A stretch of 18,502 nucleotides of DNA from Lachnospiraceae bacterium UBA1760 (GTDB lineage: Bacteria; Bacillota; Clostridia; Lachnospirales; Lachnospiraceae): NCBI GenBank assembly GCA_002314775.1, contig DCHE01000088.1:144167-162668 (forward strand), given 5' to 3'. Both the position numbers and the translations under genes were made by a program. Positions 1 to 7,959 of the stretch are shown here, in pieces (position 1 is the first letter of the stretch; every line of letters starts with the position of its first letter). The notes beneath the pieces are model-generated. The model had not been told where the DNA came from, did not search any database, and saw only the letters and a list, made by a program, of their open reading frames with translations.

Positions 1-219
1 ATGTCAAAGGAAGACTTTGAGACAGTAATGCTGCATTTTGAGAACACCTACAAGATTAATCAGAGAGGTGGCGAAGAGGGAGCAGCTAGAAACGTTGCGC
101 TTGTTAAAGCATTGTGTGGTAATTATATGAGTAAAACACAGTATACACAGTTCCTTATTCAGCACCTTAATATGGACCAAAAGGTTGCGAATAGAATCGG
201 TAGTTCTAGAGCAGAATAA
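1..219 (+). CDS. Unrecognised short or 5'-truncated reading frame
   Basis: The frame is open from the first base of the window and stops at TAA 217-219, giving 72 residues. The window begins exactly on an ATG, so this may be a complete small protein, or the C-terminal part of a longer one that starts upstream. No ribosome binding site can be examined. The product is soluble and mostly helical in character, with no membrane segment, signal peptide or recognisable motif. It is followed 68 bases later by the GNAT-like gene on the same strand. I do not recognise the family and assign no function. Confidence 0.55.
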   Translation: MSKEDFETVMLHFENTYKINQRGGEEGAARNVALVKALCGNYMSKTQYTQFLIQHLNMDQKVANRIGSSRAE

Positions 220-287
220 ATGAAGTCTGTTAAAAACGTATGATAGTTTATGATAGAATATAGAATAATGTTTATGGGAGAATCGTT

Positions 288-1139
288 ATGCAGATAGTAA
301 ATATTAATGATTATTATGAAATGTTCTCAAGCTCTTTGACTAGTATTGAGCAAATTGACCTTAAGCACGACTTTATTTTTGGTCTTGGTGTAATTGAGGA
401 TGAAAAAGCAGTAGGTAAAATTATTTTTACAATAGATGATGGTGTGTCTGAAATTCAGTCAATTTATATTGAGCCTGAGTATCGTAGAAGGGGCTTTGCT
501 ACGGAGCTGGTGCTCAATGCAGCAGATTTTGTTACATCACTGGACTATTGTCCGGGATTTCATGTGGAGTTTACCAATGATGTAGAATTTGAGGATAATT
601 TACTAGACTTCTTCAAGTATCTTGAATTTGATATTAAGGAAGCAGAGGATGTAAGAACCTATAGTGTTCTTATTTCAGATATTGACGAAAAGAAAATAAA
701 ACCAACAAAAAATGAGGCTAATGTAAAGAAATACAGTGAACTTACAAAAAATGAGCTTGGACTTCTTGCTATGGAGCCTGTGACAATTGAGAATGGGTTC
801 ATTTTTGCGGATCACATAGAACAAGACGTAAGTATGGCGGTTATTGAAGATGGAGAGGTTCAAGCAGTAATAATCTTCTCAGCGGAAGCAGATGGATTAA
901 CACTTCAGTGGGCGAGAGTTGACGAAAAGCATAAATCAGATCTGGTTAATGTGTTCTATGAGTCAATGCAAGCAATTCTCAGTAAGTACGGTCCAACAAC
1001 CAAGCTTTACATACCAGTAATCAATGAGCAGTCAGACAAATTAATCCTTGCACTTTTCGGCGGCAAGGCTGAGATAGTAGAAACAAAATATGAGGCGACA
1101 TTTGAGTTTGAATATGGTATAATGGACGAGGAAGCATAA
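288..1139 (+). CDS. GNAT-family N-acetyltransferase, probably a tandem-domain protein
   Basis: The 283-residue product carries one clear GNAT acetyl-CoA binding signature. A strand with SEIQSIYIEPEY is followed by RRRGFATELV (R66-R67-R68-G69-F70-A71), the Q/RxxGxG/A loop that holds the acetyl-CoA pyrophosphate. GNAT enzymes transfer acetyl groups to amines of proteins or small molecules; the substrate here is unknown. At 283 residues it is about twice a single GNAT domain. Residues from about 150 onward look like a second, degenerate GNAT-like fold without a clear acetyl-CoA loop. The start is ATG 288, with GGGAG at 276-280. Only 19 bases separate its stop from the AAA+ ATPase, so the two are probably co-transcribed. 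There is no signal peptide or membrane segment, so it should be cytoplasmic. Confidence 0.75.
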   Translation: MQIVNINDYYEMFSSSLTSIEQIDLKHDFIFGLGVIEDEKAVGKIIFTIDDGVSEIQSIYIEPEYRRRGFATELVLNAADFVTSLDYCPGFHVEFTNDVEFEDNLLDFFKYLEFDIKEAEDVRTYSVLISDIDEKKIKPTKNEANVKKYSELTKNELGLLAMEPVTIENGFIFADHIEQDVSMAVIEDGEVQAVIIFSAEADGLTLQWARVDEKHKSDLVNVFYESMQAILSKYGPTTKLYIPVINEQSDKLILALFGGKAEIVETKYEATFEFEYGIMDEEA

Positions 1140-1158
1140 GACATAAGAGGAAATACAT

Positions 1159-3561
1159 ATGGACGGAATTGGAAAATTTAATGAAAACAACCGACATAAG
1201 CCATTTTCTGGATATAGCGAGTACATGGATTACGTGTTTGCCTGCACAAACCTTAGTTTGGTTGATTATATCCAAAATTTGAAGGAAAAGTATGCCACGG
1301 GACAAGGCGGATATAAGAACGTTTTATACCCTGATATTGAAATTGCATATGAATTGTGTGATACCAAGGCGAACAACTTCTTTCTGGATAAGAATCAGGA
1401 TGAAATTATCGTAGATGATGACATCGATGACTTAGCAGATTTATTTGCGGATGAAGATGACGAGGATGATGAGGATGATGAGCTTTCGAAGCTTCTCTCT
1501 GACTTTGCAGGCAGCTTCGAGGGTGATGAAGACGACGATGATGATGATGAGTCAGTGAATGACGCAAGAAAAGATGTAAAGAATAAAAATGCAGATTTCC
1601 TGCTTGGATTTGTTGATGACAGGCTTGCAGCAACAGATGTAAAACCAGGGGAGTATCCATTTCATGACCTGTGCGTGAAGCTTAAGCTTGAGCATTTTTC
1701 TATATTCTGTCTTGCAGCAGCTATTCTTTCTTCAACACAGACAAGCTATGGTTCAGTATTCCAGATTGTAAATGAAAGTGGAAATTTGGTTGCACCAACA
1801 ATTGAATCAGCGGCAAGAGTATACTTTGGAAGGAATTACTCAATAACAACAGCCTACAGTGAGATGTCTGTTTCGCTTGAACAGCTTCTTCCAATTATGG
1901 ATTTAAGAGTTAATAATCAGATGCCATTTTCAACACTTATCGCACCTGATAAGAGACTTATCGATTATTTATTCGGAAAGAATCCATTTAGACTTGATGA
2001 GAACTATAACAGATTTATCAAGATGCTCACAGATGACAAAGAGCTTGATCCGGTAATGACCAATGGTCATATTCAGGAGGCGCTTTACATCTCCTATGAC
2101 AAGGGTGTTAGAATCATTCAGTTATTTGGTGATGAGGGCTCAGGAAGAAGATTCTTCGTTAAACATTTCTGCAAAAAATATGATATGAAGGCAGTTACAA
2201 TCAACTGTAAAAAACTGTTTGTCTATGATATGAGCTATGTTGATAAGGCTTTGTGGGCAGTTAGAAGAGAGTGTATATTCACTAATTCATGCTGCTGTCT
2301 TACAGACCTCGAGTATAGACAGGATGAGAAGGAAAGAATCTATGGCTATATTGATATGGCTATTGGAAAGCTTATGGAGTTTGATATCCCAACCTTTACT
2401 ATAAGTAGAGAGAAGCTTACACTCAAGGATGTAACTAATATAGAGTTCGTAGAGCTTGAGCTTTTGACTCCTTCAAACCAGGAAAGAGAGGATTGTTGGA
2501 AACATTATTCTAAGGAATATGCATTAGATAAGGATGTTGAGATATCCGAGATGGCTACCAAGTTCTTATTCACACCTGGTAAAATTAAATCAGCGTTATA
2601 TCAGGCTAGAAGCTACGCTACTATGAATAAGGAAATCCTTATATCCAGAGCTAGACTCTTTGAGGGCTGTAATAACCAGATGAGTTCTGAACTTACTCAG
2701 AAGGCGACAAAGGTTAAGGCTAACTTTGGTTTTGAAGATATCGTTATGAATGCAACTCAGAGAGAAACTCTTGAGCATGCAATTGAGCAGATGACCTTTA
2801 GAAAGCAGGTTTACGATAACTGGAACTACACCAAGAAATACCCATATGGTCGAGGACTTTCGGTACTTCTCTTCGGTGCTCCTGGTACTGGTAAATCCAT
2901 GTGTGCTCAGGTTATCGCTCACGAATTAAATCTTGAATTATACAGAGTAGACTTATCAAAGGTTATCGATAAGTATGTCGGTGAGACAGAGAAGTCTATT
3001 TCGATGATATTTAGAGAAGCAAAGAAGTGTAATGTCGTACTCTTCTTCGATGAGTGTGATACCTTATTTGCGAAACGTTCAGATGATGGTGGTAGTAACC
3101 AGGCATCGAATAACAACAAAACGGCCCTTCTTCTTCAGGAGGTTGAGGCATATGATGGTGTATCAGTACTTGCAACAAACTACAAGCACAACATCGATCC
3201 GGCGTTCTTCCGTCGTATGAAATACATTGTTGAGTTCCAGTTCCCAGATCCAGATACAAGAGAGATGCTCTGGAAAACAACTATCCCTAAGGGAACACCA
3301 CTTGGCGAGGACGTTGATATCAGATTCCTTGCTGAGAGATTCGAGTTCGTTGGTGGTAATATCAAGAACTGTATTTTAAATGCAGCCTTCCTTGCTGCAG
3401 CAGATGGAGTTGGAGATAAGGTTTGTATGAGACATTACCTGAACGCAATCAAATACGAGTTCGTAAAAACAGGTAAGGTATTCACAAAGGCAGACTTCGG
3501 TCCATATGCTTATATGGTTGGACTTGGAGAGGAGCCAGACATTGACGATTTACCATTTTAA
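1159..3561 (+). CDS. AAA+ ATPase, contractile-injection-system type, with acidic insert
   Basis: This 800-residue cytoplasmic ATPase has a canonical C-terminal AAA+ core. Walker A is GAPGTGKS at 573-580, Walker B is VVLFFDECD at 626-634 (D631, E632), and a sensor/arginine-finger stretch reads NIDPAFFRRM. An upstream half has a degenerate P-loop, GDEGSGRR at 324-331, in which the usual Lys is Arg330, so the first module probably does not hydrolyse ATP. The surroundings of the active core (PYGRGLSVL, ELYRVDLSKV, KYVGETEK, FEFVGGNIKN) match the ATPases that accompany extracellular contractile injection systems, as recalled from family knowledge. Residues 81-135 are extremely Asp/Glu-rich, a probably disordered acidic linker. 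Its role is likely remodelling or disassembly of a protein complex; the target is unknown. AAGAGG at 1145-1150 precedes ATG 1159. It follows the GNAT gene closely and ends before a strong terminator. Confidence 0.85.
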   Translation: MDGIGKFNENNRHKPFSGYSEYMDYVFACTNLSLVDYIQNLKEKYATGQGGYKNVLYPDIEIAYELCDTKANNFFLDKNQDEIIVDDDIDDLADLFADEDDEDDEDDELSKLLSDFAGSFEGDEDDDDDDESVNDARKDVKNKNADFLLGFVDDRLAATDVKPGEYPFHDLCVKLKLEHFSIFCLAAAILSSTQTSYGSVFQIVNESGNLVAPTIESAARVYFGRNYSITTAYSEMSVSLEQLLPIMDLRVNNQMPFSTLIAPDKRLIDYLFGKNPFRLDENYNRFIKMLTDDKELDPVMTNGHIQEALYISYDKGVRIIQLFGDEGSGRRFFVKHFCKKYDMKAVTINCKKLFVYDMSYVDKALWAVRRECIFTNSCCCLTDLEYRQDEKERIYGYIDMAIGKLMEFDIPTFTISREKLTLKDVTNIEFVELELLTPSNQEREDCWKHYSKEYALDKDVEISEMATKFLFTPGKIKSALYQARSYATMNKEILISRARLFEGCNNQMSSELTQKATKVKANFGFEDIVMNATQRETLEHAIEQMTFRKQVYDNWNYTKKYPYGRGLSVLLFGAPGTGKSMCAQVIAHELNLELYRVDLSKVIDKYVGETEKSISMIFREAKKCNVVLFFDECDTLFAKRSDDGGSNQASNNNKTALLLQEVEAYDGVSVLATNYKHNIDPAFFRRMKYIVEFQFPDPDTREMLWKTTIPKGTPLGEDVDIRFLAERFEFVGGNIKNCILNAAFLAAADGVGDKVCMRHYLNAIKYEFVKTGKVFTKADFGPYAYMVGLGEEPDIDDLPF

Positions 3562-3600
3562 AGAATAATAAGCAAAGTGCGAAGCATTTTGTAAGCATTA

Positions 3601-3636
3601 AATATAAGACCAGAGTAATCTGGTCTTATATTTTTT
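3601..3636 (+). terminator. Intrinsic terminator after the AAA+ gene
   Basis: A perfect 14-bp stem pairs 3601-3614 with 3619-3632 around the loop GTAA, and runs straight into a T tract. The left arm begins with A-rich sequence, so it could also work weakly on the other strand. It closes the GNAT-AAA+ transcription unit. Confidence 0.92.
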
Positions 3637-3673
3637 GAGCAAACTGGTTATTTTAATAAGGTCAGAAAATGAA

Positions 3674-3679
3674 TATAAT
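3674..3679 (+). promoter_or_regulatory. Candidate -10 box for pyridoxamine kinase
   Basis: A consensus TATAAT lies 51 bases before the start codon, between the upstream terminator and the gene. The -35 position holds only an AT-rich stretch (TTTTAA at 3651-3656, 17-base spacing), so the assignment rests on the -10 box alone. Confidence 0.4.
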
Positions 3680-3687
3680 CACAAATA

Positions 3688-3704
3688 ACTACTAAAATAG
3701 TAGT
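3688..3704. promoter_or_regulatory. 17-bp palindrome at the expected transcription start
   Basis: ACTACTA and TAGTAGT are perfect inverted 7-mers separated by AAA. The palindrome begins nine bases after the candidate -10 box, so it would overlap the transcription start. It could be a repressor operator or a small hairpin at the mRNA 5' end. No known regulator site was recognised. Confidence 0.4.
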
Positions 3705-3730
3705 AATTGATTTGAAAAGAGGACTATTTA

Positions 3731-4567
3731 ATGAAGAGAATATTAACGATTCAGGATATTTCATGTGTAGGAAAGTGCTCAATCACAGTTGCGCTTCCAA
3801 TTATTTCAGCAATGGGAATTGAGACTGCAATTATACCAACTGCGGTACTTTCAACTCATACAATGTTTCAGAATTTCACAGTAAAGGATCTTGAGGATCA
3901 GATAGTTCCAATTACAAATCATTGGATTGAGCAGAAGATTGACTTCAAGGCAATCTACACAGGCTATCTTGCAACTGCTGATCAGATTGATGTAATTAAG
4001 GATGTATTTAAGAAGTTTAAAACTGATGATAACCTTATTATTGTAGACCCAGTTATGGCTGATAACGGAAAGCTTTATCCGGCCTTTGATGAGGCATTTG
4101 CAGCTAAGATGGCAACACTCTGCAGTGAGGCAGATATTATCCTTCCTAATATTACAGAGGCATCATTTATGACTGGTATGGAGTATAAGGAGGAGTATGA
4201 TGAGGCATACATTAAGGAGATGCTTCAGAAGCTTTCAAAGCTTGGTGCCAAGATTTCAGTTCTCACAGGTGTTGGTTTCAAGCCTGGAAAGACTGGTGCG
4301 TATGCATATGATAGTGAGAAGGAGGAGTATTTCTACTATGAGAATGACAGGATTGATGCTTCGTTCCACGGAACAGGAGATATCTTCGCAAGTGCATTTA
4401 CTGGTGCAATGATGAACGGTCTTAGCTACAAGGAGGCACTCCCAATTGCTGCAGACTACACAGCAAGATGTATTCAGAGAAACTTAGATGATCCAGACGG
4501 AGTATGCTTCTACGGCGTAAACTTCGAGCAGGAGCTTCCATACTTACTTAAGAGAATTGGAAAGTAA
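3731..4567 (+). CDS. Pyridoxamine/pyridoxal kinase (PfkB/ThiD-like superfamily)
   Basis: The 278-residue enzyme should phosphorylate pyridoxamine or pyridoxal with ATP, in vitamin B6 salvage to pyridoxal 5'-phosphate. The N-terminus, with QDISCVGKCS and IPTAVLSTHTMF, is typical of the PdxK/PdxY group, and the anion-hole motif HGTGD (213-217) puts the catalytic base at Asp217. The segment IIVDPVMADNGKLY matches the family's ATP/Mg region, and length is normal for the family. ThiD-type hydroxymethylpyrimidine kinases are related, but the N-terminal sequence fits pyridoxamine kinase better. The ATG at 3731 follows AGAGGA with about 8 bases of spacing. The gene stands alone between two terminators. 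There is no signal peptide, so it is cytoplasmic. Confidence 0.88.
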   Translation: MKRILTIQDISCVGKCSITVALPIISAMGIETAIIPTAVLSTHTMFQNFTVKDLEDQIVPITNHWIEQKIDFKAIYTGYLATADQIDVIKDVFKKFKTDDNLIIVDPVMADNGKLYPAFDEAFAAKMATLCSEADIILPNITEASFMTGMEYKEEYDEAYIKEMLQKLSKLGAKISVLTGVGFKPGKTGAYAYDSEKEEYFYYENDRIDASFHGTGDIFASAFTGAMMNGLSYKEALPIAADYTARCIQRNLDDPDGVCFYGVNFEQELPYLLKRIGK

Positions 4568-4582
4568 GCTGTTAAGTGTAAT

Positions 4583-4618
4583 AAACAGGCTGTAAATACA
4601 ATTACAGTCTGTTTTTTT
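4583..4618 (+). terminator. Intrinsic terminator after pyridoxamine kinase
   Basis: An 11-bp stem (ACAGGCTGTAA with TTACAGTCTGT, one G-T pair) encloses a 6-base loop and is followed by seven Ts at 4612-4618. It starts 16 bases after the stop codon. Confidence 0.9.
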
Positions 4619-4619
4619 G

Positions 4620-4649
4620 TTGTCATAATTATAAAATTAATGATAAAAT
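4620..4649 (+). promoter_or_regulatory. Promoter of the zinc-ribbon membrane protein gene
   Basis: The -35 box TTGTCA (4620-4625) and -10 box TAAAAT (4644-4649) are 18 bases apart, and TGA just before the -10 makes it an extended -10. It sits directly behind the T tract of the preceding terminator. The predicted leader is about 50 bases, with GGGAGG before the ATG. Confidence 0.65.
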
Positions 4650-4707
4650 AGAGAAATGATATTAATGGCATTTTTGCGTTGCTATATATTTATTTTTGGG
4701 AGGAAAC

Positions 4708-6480
4708 ATGAAACGTTGCAATAACTGTGGAACAGAAATGTATGACGGATATTCGATTTGTCCATATTGTGGCAGTAAGGAGACTATAACTCTTGATGGA
4801 ATGAAGGAGAAATCAGAGGATAGCCTAGATGGCTGGAGATATAATTTTGACTATTCAGGCAGTAATGGTGGTTATGGCTTCGAGGATCCTGCTGCATTTA
4901 AGAGTCAATATAAGCTGAATGGCGAAACAGTTAGTGGGAATACCACTAATAATTCTTTTGACGAAAAGAAGAATATCAGAGAAAAAAGAAATAAGGAACC
5001 TAAGGATAAAAAACCTAAGGCAAAAATGAGTACTGAAAAACGTACTTTGCTCATTGTGGGGATAATATCTCTTATATTAATAGGATTTGCAGTGTTTGAT
5101 GCTTATAGAAGAATAAAACGTAATGATACAGTAGGTGCTACACAGACTACCTATGAGAAGCCAACAATAATAATTAGGACATATGGGGATGATAAGACTA
5201 CTGAAATCGAAACAGAGGAATATACAGAGGAATTAACCACAGAAGTAGCATCCGAGCCCAAGGATGTTCCTGATGGATATAAGGGGCCTAAAATACCAGA
5301 TACTAATACAACACCACTCACGATTTACTCAAGCAACGGTGATGCAAGGATGATGGTGGAGTATTTTAGTGAAAGGTATCCTCAATATGCAAGTCTGATT
5401 CAAATCGAAGAAATATATGATTCTGAGGAATACTTAAAGAAGGTGCAGGAAGGTCTTTCAAACGGAGAAAATGCGATTTACTGTGTAAATACAGATTATC
5501 TCGGAAGATTCATCGCAAGCGAGGATACAGCAACTATTCAGGATATGGGCATCACTGACGAGATGTATGAGAAAAGCTTTGAATTTACAAGAAATACCGC
5601 AAGCTATGATGGTAAGGTTAAGGCAATCTCCTACAATGTAATGCCAGGAACTATTTTATACAGAAAGGATATGGCGAGGGAGGTATTTGGAACGGACGAT
5701 CCGGATGAAATCCAGAAGCTGTTTAGTGACTGGGATTCATTTTTTGCAACAGCAGAAAAGCTTAAGGAAAAAGGCTATTATATAGTTGCAACTCCTGAGG
5801 ACGTTAAGCAGTCCACATTAGGTGGAGAGGATGCTAAAAAAAGAGTTGATGACGGTGTACTAAATATATATGATGAGGCAAAAAACAACCTCGAGATTAT
5901 GAATAAGATAATAGAAAAGGGCTACTCTAAGTCTGCGGAGGATTTTATGTGGTCTAATGCCTGGTCTGATGGATTTAAAGAAGGAGTGTTCTGCTATTTT
6001 AGTACTGTGTGGCTTGATTCCTATATGGTATTTGACGATACAGCATTTTATCAAAACTGCGATGTTGTACTTCCACCAACTAAGTATTCCTATGACGAGG
6101 ATTATTTTGTGGTGCCTAAGGAGTGCGGCAGCATGGAGCTTGCAGCTTTCTTTCTATACGAGATAAGCTGCGAGGATAGTATCAGCTATGAAGTATCAGC
6201 TAAAAATGGCTGGTTACCTAACAATATAGAAGCCTATAAACAGCTGATGGAAAATAATGTTTCTTATTCCGATACCTTTGAAGGAGGAACTCCGCTTGCA
6301 AAATACTTAGAGGCGGCAACAGGACTTAAGGGAAGGGAGCTTTCGGTTTTGGATGATGAACTAGAAGAGAGTATGGAGCTTTTTTCAGGAGCATATGCGG
6401 ACAGTGAAGATTTAGAATTTGCTATGAATGAATTAATCACGGATGTAAAGAACAGATATAGTGATGTGATAAAGAAATAA
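4708..6480 (+). CDS. Zinc-ribbon, single-pass membrane protein with solute-binding-like ectodomain
   Basis: The 590-residue product opens with a zinc ribbon (C4, C7, C18, C21; CNNCG and CPYCG). A charged linker of about 85 residues, a single hydrophobic helix at 113-133 and a Thr/Glu-rich stalk follow. The ectodomain from about 198 to the C-terminus resembles family 1 extracellular solute-binding proteins of sugar ABC transporters, for example around ILYRKDMAREVFG and the downstream SDWDSFFATAEKLKEKGY. The zinc ribbon should face the cytoplasm and the binding domain the outside. No permease or ATPase gene is adjacent, and no lipobox is present, so it may be a sensor or scaffold rather than a transporter subunit. 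I chose ATG 4708, which has GGGAGG just upstream. An in-frame TTG at 4696 overlaps that ribosome binding site and is unlikely. Exact ligand and function are unknown. Confidence 0.82.
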   Translation: MKRCNNCGTEMYDGYSICPYCGSKETITLDGMKEKSEDSLDGWRYNFDYSGSNGGYGFEDPAAFKSQYKLNGETVSGNTTNNSFDEKKNIREKRNKEPKDKKPKAKMSTEKRTLLIVGIISLILIGFAVFDAYRRIKRNDTVGATQTTYEKPTIIIRTYGDDKTTEIETEEYTEELTTEVASEPKDVPDGYKGPKIPDTNTTPLTIYSSNGDARMMVEYFSERYPQYASLIQIEEIYDSEEYLKKVQEGLSNGENAIYCVNTDYLGRFIASEDTATIQDMGITDEMYEKSFEFTRNTASYDGKVKAISYNVMPGTILYRKDMAREVFGTDDPDEIQKLFSDWDSFFATAEKLKEKGYYIVATPEDVKQSTLGGEDAKKRVDDGVLNIYDEAKNNLEIMNKIIEKGYSKSAEDFMWSNAWSDGFKEGVFCYFSTVWLDSYMVFDDTAFYQNCDVVLPPTKYSYDEDYFVVPKECGSMELAAFFLYEISCEDSISYEVSAKNGWLPNNIEAYKQLMENNVSYSDTFEGGTPLAKYLEAATGLKGRELSVLDDELEESMELFSGAYADSEDLEFAMNELITDVKNRYSDVIKK

Positions 6481-6487
6481 CTTATCT

Positions 6488-6535
6488 AAAGAGTCTTTAC
6501 ATCAAAGAGTCTTTACATCAAAGAGTCTTTACATA
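6488..6535. repeat. Three tandem 16-bp repeats
   Basis: The unit AAAGAGTCTTTACATC occurs three times without spacing at 6488-6503, 6504-6519 and 6520-6535; only the last base of the third copy differs (A for C). Each unit contains the palindrome AAAGA-G-TCTTT. The array starts 8 bases after the stop of the zinc-ribbon gene and lies about 90 bases before homocysteine synthase. The reverse complement of part of the unit (GATGTAAAGA) occurs at 6442-6451, inside the end of the upstream coding region. Confidence 0.95.
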
Positions 6536-6580
6536 TTGCAAGAAAAAATATATATTAATTAGTATGTTATAAGAAAAAAC

Positions 6581-6586
6581 TATAAT
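6581..6586 (+). promoter_or_regulatory. Candidate -10 box for homocysteine synthase
   Basis: A consensus TATAAT lies 40 bases before the start codon. The best -35 match (TTAGTA at 6559-6564, 16-base spacing) is poor. It lies 45 bases after the tandem repeats, which would make those repeats upstream regulatory DNA. Confidence 0.4.
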
Positions 6587-6626
6587 GAGAATTAGTGACT
6601 AGGATTATTTTAGGAGGTTATAATAA

Positions 6627-7910
6627 ATGTCAGATTATTCAATCAATACAAAATGCGTACAGGGTGGATACACACCAGGAAATGGTGAGCCAAGACAGAT
6701 TCCAATTATTCAGTCTACAACCTTTAAATATGATACAAGTGAGGATATGGGAAAGCTATTTGATCTTGAGGCAAGTGGATATTTCTACTCAAGACTTCAG
6801 AACCCAACCTGTGATATGGTAGCTAAGAAGATTTGTGAGCTTGAGGGAGGCGCAGCAGCAATGCTTACGTCATCAGGCCAGGCTGCAAATTTCTTTGCAC
6901 TCTTCAATATCTGTGAGACAGGAAGCCATATCGTTGCTTCCTCATCAATCTATGGTGGAACCTTCAATCTTATCTCTGTTACAATGAAGAAGATGGGCAT
7001 TGATGTGACATTTGTTGACCCTGACTGTTCAGAGGAAGTATTAAACGCAGCCTTCCAGGATAATACAAGAGCAGTTTTTGGTGAGTCTATCGCTAATCCA
7101 GCACTTACAGTGCTTGATATTGAGAAGTTCGCGAATGCAGCTCATGCACATGGTGTTCCACTTGTAGTTGATAACACCTTCCCAACACCAGTTAACCTAA
7201 GACCGATTGAGTGGGGCGCAGATATTGTAACTCATTCTACTACCAAGTATATGGATGGTCATGGTGCATGTATCGGTGGTGTAATTGTTGATGCGGGTAA
7301 GTTTGACTGGATGGCAAACGCTGATAAGTTCCCAGGTCTTTGTACACCAGATGATTCATATCACGGTATTACATATGCTGAAAAGTTTGGCAAGGAGGGT
7401 GCATTTATCACAAAGGCAACCTCACAGCTTATGAGAGATTTTGGCTGTGTGCAGTCTCCACAGAGTGCATTTATCCTTAATCTTGGACTTGAATCACTTC
7501 ATGTTCGTATGCCAAGACACGTTGAGAATGGCCAGGCGGTTGCAGAGTTCTTAGAGGGTCATGATAAGATTGAATATGTAAACTATCCATCACTTCCATC
7601 TAACAAGTATTACGAGGTGTCAAAGAAATATATGCCAAATGGTGGCTGCGGAGTAGTATCCTTTGAGATAAAGGGCGGAAGAGAGGCTGCAGAGAAGTTT
7701 ATGAAGAATCTTAAGCTTGCAGCAATTGAGACACATGTAGCAGATGCAAGAACCTGTTGCTTAAATCCAGCTACTTCAACACACCGTCAGATGTCAGATG
7801 AGCAGCTTAAGGCAGCAGGAGTACCAGCAGGACTGGTTCGTATGTCCTGTGGACTTGAGGATAAGAATGATCTTATAAAGGACCTTGCTCAGGCACTTGA
7901 TGCAATCTAA
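6627..7910 (+). CDS. metY: O-acetylhomoserine aminocarboxypropyltransferase (homocysteine synthase)
   Basis: This 427-residue PLP enzyme of the Cys/Met metabolism family should combine O-acetylhomoserine with sulfide to give homocysteine, the direct sulfhydrylation route to methionine. The PLP lysine is Lys207 in HSTTKYMDGHG. The N-terminal pocket GYFYSRLQNPTC, the phosphate-binding loop TSSGQAA and the C-terminal block ETHVADARTCCLNPATSTH are all in place. The length of about 427 and the insert between the PLP lysine and the C-terminal domain fit MetY better than the shorter cystathionine gamma-synthase/lyase enzymes (about 380). A very strong ribosome binding site, AGGAGGT at 6612-6618, sits 8 bases before ATG 6627. 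The phosphatase gene follows 49 bases later without a terminator between, so they may share a transcript. It acts in the cytoplasm. Confidence 0.92.
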   Translation: MSDYSINTKCVQGGYTPGNGEPRQIPIIQSTTFKYDTSEDMGKLFDLEASGYFYSRLQNPTCDMVAKKICELEGGAAAMLTSSGQAANFFALFNICETGSHIVASSSIYGGTFNLISVTMKKMGIDVTFVDPDCSEEVLNAAFQDNTRAVFGESIANPALTVLDIEKFANAAHAHGVPLVVDNTFPTPVNLRPIEWGADIVTHSTTKYMDGHGACIGGVIVDAGKFDWMANADKFPGLCTPDDSYHGITYAEKFGKEGAFITKATSQLMRDFGCVQSPQSAFILNLGLESLHVRMPRHVENGQAVAEFLEGHDKIEYVNYPSLPSNKYYEVSKKYMPNGGCGVVSFEIKGGREAAEKFMKNLKLAAIETHVADARTCCLNPATSTHRQMSDEQLKAAGVPAGLVRMSCGLEDKNDLIKDLAQALDAI

Positions 7911-7959
7911 TTATGGAATGAAATTACGAAACAATTGCGAAAACTAACAAGGGATTATC

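Noticed and set aside
4696..4707. Upstream TTG start for the zinc-ribbon protein
   Set aside because: It overlaps the GGGAGG ribosome binding site that serves ATG 4708, and has none of its own.
6481..6500. CTTATCTAAAGAG before metY, like the first bases of a SAM-I riboswitch
   Set aside because: The following conserved core of the riboswitch is absent, and the bases belong to the tandem 16-bp repeats.
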